Source: a virus. Taken from it: a stretch of 20,173 bases of DNA. Below are positions 1 to 6,429 of the stretch, piece by piece. A model generated the notes under the pieces. The model did no database searches. It saw only the letters and a program-made list of their open reading frames with translations, and was not told the origin of the DNA. Where the stretch lies: IMG/VR virus record IMGVR_UViG_3300001450_000447, positions 1 to 20,173 of that record; one strand, given 5' to 3'. The translations under genes and the position numbers were made by a program. How positions within the stretch are numbered: position 1 is the first letter of the stretch; each line of letters begins with the position of its first letter.

Positions 1-225
1 GATTGGATTGTATGTACTGAAGAGTATATACATGGTAAAGGTGATAAGTCTCATGTTGTTAAGAAAGGTGAATGGTTTGAAGTAGAACAAATCAAAGGTA
101 AGAAAGCTACTATAGTTGATGGTGATTATAACACTCCGTTTGTTTTAGAAAACGTACCAGTATCTGTAATAGATAAGTGGGAAGATGCTGAAACATACAG
201 TTGGAATAAATCTTTTGACTTTTAA
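1..225 (+). CDS. C-terminal part of an unknown protein
   Basis: An open frame runs in phase from base 1 to a TAA at 223-225 and gives the last 74 residues of a protein whose start lies outside the window. The fragment is hydrophilic, rich in Lys, Asp, Glu and Val with several Trp, and has no membrane segment or motif I recognise. It ends in SWNKSFDF. Its final codons also hold the -35 box of the next promoter, so coding and regulatory sequence overlap here. It lies upstream of the replication genes on the same strand. No function can be assigned. Confidence 0.7.
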   Translation, partial: DWIVCTEEYIHGKGDKSHVVKKGEWFEVEQIKGKKATIVDGDYNTPFVLENVPVSVIDKWEDAETYSWNKSFDF

Positions 226-243
226 TTTACAGTATGTTATACT
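215..243 (+). promoter_or_regulatory. Host-type sigma70 promoter, extended -10
   Basis: TTGACT at 215-220 and TATACT at 238-243 are separated by exactly 17 bases, and TGT directly precedes the -10 box, making an extended -10. Transcription should start near base 250. That leaves a leader of about 20 bases to the ATG at 271, or about 78 to the ATG at 328. The match to the bacterial consensus is close for such an AT-rich sequence. It suggests that host RNA polymerase transcribes the replication genes downstream. The promoter at 7184-7212 has the same layout and the same TTGACTTTT start. Confidence 0.75.
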
Positions 244-245
244 GT
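229..245. repeat. Perfect 7-bp inverted repeat over the -10 box
   Basis: ACAGTAT (229-235) and ATACTGT (239-245) are exact reverse complements separated by three bases. The right arm contains most of the -10 box of the promoter at 215-243 and the left arm lies in its spacer. This placement fits an operator for a dimeric regulator. A weak RNA hairpin is unlikely, because transcription should begin downstream of it. The second promoter at 7184-7212 lacks this repeat. The role is inferred and the symmetry is observed. Confidence 0.45.
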
Positions 246-327
246 TTATTTTAACGAGGAATAAGCACGAATGCCTTTAGGCAGTGAGTGCGTAATTGCG
301 AAAAATATTATAAATGGAGAAGTAAAG

Positions 328-525
328 ATGAGATGTATAGCGTGTAATAAATCCTTATCTGATTTTGAAGCTACCAGAAAAGATAGTACAACAGGTCAAT
401 TTATTGATATGTGTAACGATTGTTATATTGAAATAGAAGAAGAGTTTGCTTCAATTGAAAGAGAAGATCTGAAACATGTTGATGATGAAACAGAAACATC
501 TCCTAATCAATTTTCAGGTAGTTAA
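328..525 (+). CDS. Small zinc-ribbon protein
   Basis: A 65-residue protein starting MRCIACNK, with two Cys pairs (CIAC near residues 3-6 and CNDC near 32-35) that should bind one zinc ion. An acidic helical tail follows, ending in a Ser/Asn-rich stretch. Similar short Cys-pair proteins with an SDFEATRK-like segment occur in many phages; I know of no established function. I chose ATG 328 because GGAGA lies 8 bases upstream and the Cys motif normally sits at the N-terminus. An in-frame ATG at 271, with GAGGA 10 bases before it, would add 19 residues and cannot be excluded. It is the first gene after the promoter and lies two bases before the primase gene, so a role in early regulation or replication is possible but unproven. 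Confidence 0.75.
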   Translation: MRCIACNKSLSDFEATRKDSTTGQFIDMCNDCYIEIEEEFASIEREDLKHVDDETETSPNQFSGS

Positions 526-527
526 TT

Positions 528-1211
528 ATGAGTTTATTTTTAGGTCATCTGCCATGCCCCAAGTGTGGTAGTAAAGATAATTTAGGCGACTATGATGACC
601 ATCAATATTGCTTTGGTTGTGGTTATTATGTAAAGAAAACAGATACTAATAGTCTAAGAACACGTATTAATAGAACTGTAATTCTCAATGAATTGCAGGG
701 CATTACTACGACTACTGATATACCTCAAGAAGCTATGCAATGGTTGTTGAAATACAACATAACTCAAAATGAAATAGACAAGTACAAAATTAAATGGAGT
801 AATACATCTAAAGTACTTGTACTAATTCAAACTAAAGACTATTGGCAAGGTAGAAACTTTGGATTTAGTAGTCAAAAATACAAAAGTAATGGTGTTAAAC
901 CCTTGACAATATATGGAAAGGGTGGTACAATAATTTTAGTAGAAGATGTTTTGTCAGCTATCAAAATAGCTAGAACTAAAGATTATTCTGCATTGCCTTT
1001 GTTAGGTAGTAACCTATCTAAAAAGATAGAGTCTAACCTAGCAGATAGATATTCAAAAATCTATGTGTGGTTAGACAGAGATAAAGCGAGACATGCTGTT
1101 CAAATTAAAAACAGACTAAGAAGTTTAGGGATAACTAGTAAAGCTATCATTACACCACTAGACCCTAAAGAGTATAATGAAACGGAGATTAATACATGGT
1201 TGAAGAATTAA
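528..1211 (+). CDS. DNA primase, T7 gp4 primase-like
   Basis: Synthesises RNA primers at the replication fork. The N-terminus carries a zinc-binding module, CPKC (C10, C13) and CFGC (C28, C31), in the same pattern as the T7 gp4 primase zinc domain. A Toprim-type domain follows: ILVED around E139 should supply the catalytic glutamate and WLDRD (D183, D185) the metal-binding aspartates. A DPKEY segment near the end resembles the equivalent T7 region. At 227 residues the protein is the size of the primase half of gp4 and stops before any helicase motif. The helicase is the next gene, overlapping by 16 bases, so the bifunctional T7 enzyme is two polypeptides here. Primase activity rests on these family motifs. 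Confidence 0.92.
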   Translation: MSLFLGHLPCPKCGSKDNLGDYDDHQYCFGCGYYVKKTDTNSLRTRINRTVILNELQGITTTTDIPQEAMQWLLKYNITQNEIDKYKIKWSNTSKVLVLIQTKDYWQGRNFGFSSQKYKSNGVKPLTIYGKGGTIILVEDVLSAIKIARTKDYSALPLLGSNLSKKIESNLADRYSKIYVWLDRDKARHAVQIKNRLRSLGITSKAIITPLDPKEYNETEINTWLKN

Positions 1212-2434
1212 TATTAAATCTATTTTGTTTAGACAAAAAGTACTGGACAAAATATTATAAGTATGTTAATATAAATTATATTAAAAATAATTATACTAAT
1301 ATATATAAATTATTTTTAGTAGTTGATAGTTATTATAATAAACATGATAAAGATACTATTACTAAACTAGAACTACTAATAGAATACAATACTAATTATT
1401 TATTACAAGATTCTGAAAGACTAGAACTATCAGAGTTACTTGATAGAATCTTAACAGAAGAAATAGAAAATATAGACAGCATTACAAATCTTCTTGAAGA
1501 ACATAGAAGAAGATCCCTTGCTGGTGATATAGCTAAACTTGCTTTAGATGTAGAAGAAGGTAGTGCTGATGTTAAAGAACTTATGGAAAAGTTTTCTAAC
1601 TTTGAACATCAAGAAGTAGAAGTAGACCAGCCTGACCCCGTTAACATGGAACTAGCTGACTTACACAAAGCTCAGATAGGTACACCAGGATTGAGATGGA
1701 GACTGAACTGGCTTAACAAGTCTCTAGGTTCACTACGTAAAGGTGACTTTGGTTTTATCTTTGCTAGACCAGAGACAGGTAAGACTACGTTCTTAGCTTC
1801 AGAGATAACTCATATGGTTCAACATACAGAAGGTGATATCATATGGTTTAACAATGAAGAACAAGGTAAGAAGGTTGCTATTCGTTGTTATCAAGCAGCA
1901 CTAAACTTGACAAGTAAAGAATTATTTGATAGTATAGAAGACAATAGTACCAAGTACAAAGACATGACAGGCAACAGAATAAAAATATATGACTTTGAAG
2001 ATTCATCTAGTACTGGTAGAATAGAACAGATACTAAAAGAATCTAATCCATCATTAATTATCTTTGACCAAATGGATAAGATAAAAGGATTCAAGTCAGA
2101 CAGACATGACTTACAACTAAAACAATTGTATCAATGGGCTAGAGAGTTAGCTAAAACATATGCTCCAGTAATTGCAGTATCACAAGCTGGAGGTACTGCA
2201 GAAAATAAACTGTGGTTAACAATGGATGATGTTGATAGCAGCAAGACTGCGAAGCAAGGTGAAGCTGATTGGATACTTGGTATTGGTAAAGAACAAGACA
2301 ACACCAGCCATATGAGATTCTTAAATATAAGTAAGAACAAATTACTAGGAGACTCAGATTCATTACCAGATTTACGACATGGTAATCAATCTGTAATTAT
2401 TAAACCAGAAACAGCGAGGTATGTAGACCAATGA
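1196..2434 (+). CDS. Replicative DNA helicase, DnaB/T7 gp4-like
   Basis: A ring-forming 5'-3' helicase that should unwind the fork with the primase and polymerase encoded beside it. Residues 1-140 form a Lys/Asn/Tyr-rich then acidic N-terminal region. The RecA-like core follows: Walker A ARPETGKTT at 190-198, an NNEE motif at 219-222, Walker B LIIFD ending at D291, and the VSQAGG motif with Q330. The usual first Gly of Walker A is Ala (A190). ATG 1196 overlaps the end of the primase gene by 16 bases and has GGAG 8 bases upstream. The stop codon overlaps the polymerase start as ATGA. The N-terminal 40 codons are extraordinarily AT-rich. Confidence 0.92.
   Translation: MVEELILNLFCLDKKYWTKYYKYVNINYIKNNYTNIYKLFLVVDSYYNKHDKDTITKLELLIEYNTNYLLQDSERLELSELLDRILTEEIENIDSITNLLEEHRRRSLAGDIAKLALDVEEGSADVKELMEKFSNFEHQEVEVDQPDPVNMELADLHKAQIGTPGLRWRLNWLNKSLGSLRKGDFGFIFARPETGKTTFLASEITHMVQHTEGDIIWFNNEEQGKKVAIRCYQAALNLTSKELFDSIEDNSTKYKDMTGNRIKIYDFEDSSSTGRIEQILKESNPSLIIFDQMDKIKGFKSDRHDLQLKQLYQWARELAKTYAPVIAVSQAGGTAENKLWLTMDDVDSSKTAKQGEADWILGIGKEQDNTSHMRFLNISKNKLLGDSDSLPDLRHGNQSVIIKPETARYVDQ
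1261..1320. other. Extremely AT-rich segment inside the helicase gene
   Basis: Only 4 of these 60 bases are G or C. The stretch encodes an Asn/Tyr/Ile/Lys-rich segment of the helicase N-terminus. Such a region melts easily, so it could act as an unwinding element for replication. It could equally be relaxed coding sequence in an AT-rich genome. No repeated initiator boxes were seen around it. Confidence 0.2.
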
Positions 2435-3588
2435 AATACTTGACACTAGATGTAGAAACAACTATTAGTAATAAAGGTAATGCATTTGACCAGACTAATA
2501 AACTTATGTATGTTGGTTTGTCTGGTAAAAAAGTATATGATATTGAATACTCCGTTGACCCCTACAAGGAATTGCTAGAAGACATTCAAATCGCTGTGAA
2601 TGATGCAGATGTGCTTGTAGGGTTTAACATTAAATTTGACTTGCATTGGTTACAAAGATATGGTATAGTATTCAAAGATAAAAGAATATGGGATTGTCAA
2701 TTAGTACAATTCATACTTGACAATCAAGCTAATCCATATCCTTCTCTTAATAGAGTAGCAGAGTACTATGAACTTGGAACTAAACTAGATGAAGTAAAAG
2801 AAAACTATTGGAAAAACAATATAGATACTGACAAGATTCCAAAGGAAATCTTGGAAGAGTACTTAATACAAGATGTAGAACTTACTGAAAAAATTATGTA
2901 CAAACAAATGAAAGAACTTGACAAACGTCCAGAACTAAAACGTTTGGTGTCATTACATAATCAAGACCTAATGGTTCTACAAGAAATGGAATACAATGGA
3001 CTTAACTTTGAATATGACTGGAGTAATACACTTGGACAAGAACTCGAAGAACAAATTAGTAAGCTTAATAATAGATTACACAATTATCACAAGTACGATG
3101 ATTTTAATCCCAATAGTGTGGATCATCTTAGTGCTTTCCTTTATGGTGGAGCAATTAAATCTAAGCGTCAGATACCTGCTGGAACGTATAAGACAGGTCC
3201 TAAAAAAGACCAGCCTAAATTTAAATGGGAAGATTACACAATTCCAATGGGAAGACGTGTTCCACCTATTGCAGGTACAGAGTTATCTAAAGAAGGTCTG
3301 TACTCAACTGACGAAAAGACTCTCAAAAGTCTTAAAGGAACTAAAGAAGCTCAAGAAATTCTAAACATATTACTTACTAGAGCAACTTTAGAAAAACGAA
3401 TGTCAACATATTATTATGGACTGACAAAACTAACAGACCAGATGAACTGGACTAAAGGAAAAATACATGGACAACTAAATCAATGTGTAGCAAAAACAGG
3501 TAGGTTAAGTAGTAGTAAACCTAACTTACAAAACTTTGATGGAGAAATAAAAACTTTATTCACTAGTAACTTTAAGGAGATAATATGA
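2431..3588 (+). CDS. DNA polymerase A, N-terminal half (3'-5' exonuclease and start of polymerase domain)
   Basis: Proofreading exonuclease plus the first part of the palm/thumb of a family A replicative polymerase. Exo I is LDVETT (D7, E9), Exo II is NIKFD (N66, D70) and Exo III is YLIQD (Y144, D148), so proofreading should be intact. The polymerase motif TGRLSSSKPNLQNF begins near residue 356. The protein ends at residue 385, just where motif A should begin. The rest is encoded by the gene at 3974. Together the halves total 624 residues, about the length of a complete phage polymerase, so almost nothing is missing. The start overlaps the helicase stop as ATGA, and the stop overlaps the next ATG in the same way. 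AAGGAG near the end serves as ribosome binding site for the following ORF. Confidence 0.92.
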   Translation: MKYLTLDVETTISNKGNAFDQTNKLMYVGLSGKKVYDIEYSVDPYKELLEDIQIAVNDADVLVGFNIKFDLHWLQRYGIVFKDKRIWDCQLVQFILDNQANPYPSLNRVAEYYELGTKLDEVKENYWKNNIDTDKIPKEILEEYLIQDVELTEKIMYKQMKELDKRPELKRLVSLHNQDLMVLQEMEYNGLNFEYDWSNTLGQELEEQISKLNNRLHNYHKYDDFNPNSVDHLSAFLYGGAIKSKRQIPAGTYKTGPKKDQPKFKWEDYTIPMGRRVPPIAGTELSKEGLYSTDEKTLKSLKGTKEAQEILNILLTRATLEKRMSTYYYGLTKLTDQMNWTKGKIHGQLNQCVAKTGRLSSSKPNLQNFDGEIKTLFTSNFKEII

Positions 3589-3767
3589 AAAGCAATTTAA
3601 CATATTATATAGTAGGATTTTTAATTATTTTTAGTTTTGCTTTAACAGTATATAATAAATCAGATAGTGCTATATATTCTTGGGATCATCTAATTGCTGA
3701 TGAAGCACCACTACCAGCAATTGATCCAGTACCTTTTATAGATATTCCACATTTACAGGAGAACTAA
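3585..3767 (+). CDS. Small single-pass membrane protein inserted in the polymerase locus
   Basis: A 60-residue protein with one hydrophobic segment at about residues 5-24 (YYIVGFLIIFSFAL), then a short polar linker and an acidic, proline-containing tail ending IPHLQEN. The only nearby N-terminal charge is Lys2. No lipobox Cys is present, so it is not a lipoprotein. AAGGAG lies 8 bases before the ATG and the start overlaps the stop of the polymerase N-terminal gene. It lies between the polymerase halves in the same operon. I do not recognise a family. A membrane anchor or inhibitor role would be speculation. Confidence 0.75.
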   Translation: MKSNLTYYIVGFLIIFSFALTVYNKSDSAIYSWDHLIADEAPLPAIDPVPFIDIPHLQEN

Positions 3768-3977
3768 ATGAAAACTGATTATCTTATTCCAGAAGAAGAT
3801 GAAAAAGATAACTGGGAACAACAAGCTCAAGAAGAAGCACATCAACATTTTGTTTCAGTTGAGTTTAGTCATATGTTAGTTGAAGATGGTGTAGCTTGTA
3901 CTCTTGGTAAACTTAGTAAAGAAGCTCAAAGAGAGATACGAGCAATGATAACATTACACGGAAACAATTTACTATGA
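3768..3977 (+). CDS. Small acidic protein inserted in the polymerase locus
   Basis: A 69-residue protein without membrane segment or cysteine pair (one Cys). The first 30 residues are strongly acidic (IPEEDEKDNWEQQAQEEA) and probably helical. The end, LSKEAQREIRAMITLHG, also looks helical. The start follows the preceding TAA directly and has AGGAG upstream. The stop overlaps the start of the polymerase C-terminal gene as ATGA, so translation of the polymerase half probably depends on ribosomes finishing this ORF. I do not recognise a family. Confidence 0.75.
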   Translation: MKTDYLIPEEDEKDNWEQQAQEEAHQHFVSVEFSHMLVEDGVACTLGKLSKEAQREIRAMITLHGNNLL

Positions 3978-4693
3978 TACTTAATGCAGATGCAAAACAA
4001 TTAGAATGGGTAGGTGCTACTTACTTATCTCAAGATAGTACAGCTATCAAAGAGATACTAAATGAAGTAGATCAACATTCTGATAATCAAAAAAGATTTA
4101 GATTACCAGATAGACTTACAGCTAAGACTTTTGTATTTAGATTAATCTATGGTGGGAGTGCGTACTCATACGCAAACGACCACAACTTTAAAGATATAGG
4201 TAATGAATCTTTTTGGCAAAATGTAATTGATGAATTTTATATAAAGTACAATGGATTAAAAAAGTGGCATGATGAAATATTCTTTCGTGCAAAACGAGAT
4301 CAATATTTGGTTATGCCTACAGGACGAAGATATGATTACAAGCCTGAAATAAATAGTCAAGGTAATCTAAAGTATCCTCGAACACGAATACTAAATTATC
4401 CTGTTCAAGGTTTAGGTGCTGACTTAATGACAATTGCTAGAGTATCATTAAGAAACAGACTTAAAAACAAACCGGGTGTTAAATTAATTAATACAGTACA
4501 TGATTCAATAATGCTTGACTTTGATGAAAAAGTATGGGATAATAATAGTATAGTTAAAGTAGTAGACAAATGTTTTAATGACGTACCTGAAAACTTTGAA
4601 AAGTTATTCGGAAAAAAGTTCAACCTTCCCATGAGAGTTGAATGTCAAATTGGACCATCATGGGGTAACTTGGAGATTATAAATGCAAATTAA
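3974..4693 (+). CDS. DNA polymerase A, C-terminal half (palm and fingers with catalytic motifs)
   Basis: Carries the nucleotidyl-transfer site of the split polymerase. Motif A is LNADAKQLEW, with D6 as the first catalytic Asp. Motif B is RLTAKTFVFRLIYGG, where R47, K51, F55 and Y59 match R754, K758, F762 and Y766 of E. coli Pol I. Motif C is VHDSIML with D177, and Ser replaces the usual Glu of HDE. The protein begins only three residues before motif A, so it cannot fold as an independent polymerase and must pair with the product of 2431-3588. There is no good ribosome binding site before ATG 3974. Translational coupling through the ATGA overlap is likely. Confidence 0.92.
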   Translation: MILNADAKQLEWVGATYLSQDSTAIKEILNEVDQHSDNQKRFRLPDRLTAKTFVFRLIYGGSAYSYANDHNFKDIGNESFWQNVIDEFYIKYNGLKKWHDEIFFRAKRDQYLVMPTGRRYDYKPEINSQGNLKYPRTRILNYPVQGLGADLMTIARVSLRNRLKNKPGVKLINTVHDSIMLDFDEKVWDNNSIVKVVDKCFNDVPENFEKLFGKKFNLPMRVECQIGPSWGNLEIINAN

Positions 4694-5210
4694 TGTAATT
4701 GATGTAGGTAGTTTAAATACACATTCTGCAAAGAATGGTAGGCAGTATCAATCTATTGAAATAACTTACAAGAATGAACAAGGTCAAGCTCAATCAAAGA
4801 AGCTAATGTCGTTCAGTGCACCAGATGTTTTTAAAGCAGCTCAGTCTTGGACTAAAGGAGACAGCGTTAATGTAGCTACTAAGAAAGATGATAATGGTTA
4901 CTGGCAATGGACAAAGATACTTGCTGATGGTGAACTAGATACCCAGGCAACGTCAGGCAGTTCAGTCAAACCTGCTAACACAACAAGGGTTACAGGTAGT
5001 AATTATGAAACTAAGGATGAAAGAGCCGCTAGGCAAGTAATGATTGTACGTCAGTCGTCTCTTTCTAATGCAGTAGCTACCTTTGCAGTTGATGGTAGTA
5101 AAGCTACAGCTAATGACGTAATCAGTCTAGCAAAGCTGTATGAAGGTTATGTACTAGGAACTGTAGGAACGACATCTATTGATGACTTCACAGACGATGT
5201 ACTAATCTAA
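4683..5210 (+). CDS. Single-stranded DNA-binding protein-like
   Basis: A 175-residue protein whose N-terminal half looks like a beta-rich OB-type domain (alternating hydrophobic strands, SKKLMSFSAPDVFKAA, GYWQWTKI). A Ser/Thr/Asn linker and a conserved-looking helical segment, ERAARQVMIVRQSSLSNAV, follow. The end, IDDFTDDVLI, resembles the acidic tails of SSB proteins such as E. coli SSB and T7 gp2.5, which bind other replisome parts. GGAG lies 8 bases before ATG 4683, which overlaps the polymerase gene by 11 bases. Its place between polymerase and exonuclease fits. The assignment rests on the tail, the size and the context, not on a clear family motif. Confidence 0.68.
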   Translation: MQINVIDVGSLNTHSAKNGRQYQSIEITYKNEQGQAQSKKLMSFSAPDVFKAAQSWTKGDSVNVATKKDDNGYWQWTKILADGELDTQATSGSSVKPANTTRVTGSNYETKDERAARQVMIVRQSSLSNAVATFAVDGSKATANDVISLAKLYEGYVLGTVGTTSIDDFTDDVLI

Positions 5211-5956
5211 TGAAAGCACTAATTGACCATGATCTAGTGTGTTTTCGAAGTGCTGCAAGTGCTGAGAATGATGACTTAGGTATTGCTATCTATAGAGCAG
5301 AACAGCTATTAGATAGTATTATTGAGAAAACAGAAGCAACAGAATACCGTGCTTTTCTTTCAAGTCCTATTAACTTTCGTAAAGATGTATTACCTACTTA
5401 CAAAGCTAATAGGACAGCACCTAAACCTAAGCATCTTCAAGCTCTTAAAGATTATGCACTAGAAAAAATGGGAGCTGAAACAGCTAGAGAAGGGTTGGAA
5501 GCTGATGATGAAATGTCAATAAATCAAACTGAAGATACAATCATTTGTACTCTTGATAAAGATTTATTACAAGTTCCTGGCAAACATTTCTCATGGGAAA
5601 TTAGTGGTAAGAACTGGACAAGACCTGATAAATTTGTAGAACAAACAGAATTAGAAGGTCTTCGTCTATTCTTTGAACAATGCATAAAAGGAGATTCTTC
5701 AGATAATGTTGTAGGTATTAAAGGTTTAGGTGATAAAAAATCTAAACAAATGTTATCAGGTTGTGAAACACCTGAAGAAATGTTTATTATTGTGCAAGAT
5801 TTATATAATGACGATAACAGATTTATTCGTAATGCATCATGCTTATGGATGAAACGATACTTAGAAGATAACTGGAAGGATAGATTTAATGAATTTCAAA
5901 AGCAAACTGGAGGAGAAAGCATGGAAGATCCTCAAGACAAATTTTCCGTCAGTTAA
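5210..5956 (+). CDS. 5'-3' exonuclease, FEN/T7 gp6-like
   Basis: Removes RNA primers and chews 5' ends during phage replication. The metal-binding residues of the family are visible in order: D6 in LIDHD, YKANR at 64-68, EADDE (E97, D99, D100), TLDKDLLQ (D116, D118) and GDSSDNVVGIKGLG (D162, D165), the last being the helix-hairpin-helix DNA-binding region. At 248 residues it is a typical phage size. The ATG overlaps the preceding TAA by one base and has no clear ribosome binding site, so coupling is likely. The 3' end overlaps the endonuclease gene by an unusually long 68 bases. Confidence 0.93.
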   Translation: MKALIDHDLVCFRSAASAENDDLGIAIYRAEQLLDSIIEKTEATEYRAFLSSPINFRKDVLPTYKANRTAPKPKHLQALKDYALEKMGAETAREGLEADDEMSINQTEDTIICTLDKDLLQVPGKHFSWEISGKNWTRPDKFVEQTELEGLRLFFEQCIKGDSSDNVVGIKGLGDKKSKQMLSGCETPEEMFIIVQDLYNDDNRFIRNASCLWMKRYLEDNWKDRFNEFQKQTGGESMEDPQDKFSVS

Positions 5957-6266
5957 ATATGAGCCAGATGTAATCAATTATATTCAACCTATTAAATATA
6001 GGAAATATAATCCTGATTTTAAAATGGCAAAGAATGTCTACATAGAAGCTAAAGGTAAACTTGATTTAGCTACTAGACAAAAGATGGTTTGGTTTAAAGA
6101 ATGTAATCCTGAAGTCACCATAATATTCTTGTTTATGAATCCAGACAACAAGATAACCAAACGTAGTAAAACAACATACTGGCAATGGGCTGAAAAAGAA
6201 GGGTTCATGTGGCTAGACTTTAGAAAGGATTGGATAAATGATTATAAAAAACTTAGTAGAGAATGA
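5889..6266 (+). CDS. Endonuclease I, T7 gp3-like junction resolvase
   Basis: Cuts branched DNA and helps degrade host DNA. The catalytic set of T7 endonuclease I (E20, D55, E65, K67) is reproduced with identical spacing as E8, D43, E53 and K55: KLEEK, YNPDF, YIEAKGK. KTTYWQWAEKEGF also follows the family pattern. At 125 residues it is shorter than the 149-residue T7 enzyme, losing roughly a dozen residues at each end. ATG 5889 has AAGGA 9 bases upstream. The conserved N-terminal helix lies inside the overlap with the exonuclease gene, so the overlap is real and not a start-site error. Confidence 0.93.
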   Translation: MNFKSKLEEKAWKILKTNFPSVKYEPDVINYIQPIKYRKYNPDFKMAKNVYIEAKGKLDLATRQKMVWFKECNPEVTIIFLFMNPDNKITKRSKTTYWQWAEKEGFMWLDFRKDWINDYKKLSRE

Positions 6267-6429
6267 CGATGGTAGTGTTGACTTTGATTTCAAAGTTGAT
6301 AAAAATGAAAATGAATTTTTAATAAATTATGCAGTTAAAGCTTTAATGAGAGAAGGTATAATTAAAGCTACTGATGATGAAATGAATGAATCTGAAATGA
6401 ATGTTAAACTTAAGGAGACATTACAATGA
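6238..6429 (+). CDS. Small acidic phage protein, unknown
   Basis: A 63-residue protein opening with a DGSVDFDF segment, then a likely helix LINYAVKALMREGI and a Glu/Met-rich tail. ATG 6238 overlaps the endonuclease gene by 29 bases and has AAAGGA 8 bases upstream. The stop overlaps the phosphoesterase start as ATGA. Similar short proteins with an acidic beta start and a helix occur in replication regions of marine phages as far as I recall, but I know of no function. Confidence 0.72.
   Translation: MIIKNLVENDDGSVDFDFKVDKNENEFLINYAVKALMREGIIKATDDEMNESEMNVKLKETLQ

Noticed and set aside
1891-2363. Three minus-strand open frames inside the helicase gene
   Set aside because: They are antisense to a gene with clear Walker motifs, show low-complexity Leu/Ser composition typical of antisense frames, and have no ribosome binding sites or neighbours in phase.
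2996-3364. A 122-residue plus-strand frame inside the polymerase N-terminal gene
   Set aside because: It lies wholly within the well-supported polymerase frame and looks like a frame-shifted shadow, with no start signal or known motif.
3584-3977. Programmed ribosomal frameshift joining the polymerase halves
   Set aside because: The halves are almost 390 bases apart with intervening stops; no single frameshift can bridge them.
3540-3990. Split intein as the explanation of the broken polymerase
   Set aside because: The upstream product has no intein N-terminal Cys block after FKEII, and the downstream product starts directly with polymerase sequence, leaving no room for an intein C-part with His-Asn.
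4405-4632. A minus-strand frame inside the polymerase C-terminal gene, and a similar one at 6479-6667
   Set aside because: Both are antisense to genes with intact catalytic motifs and lack start signals.
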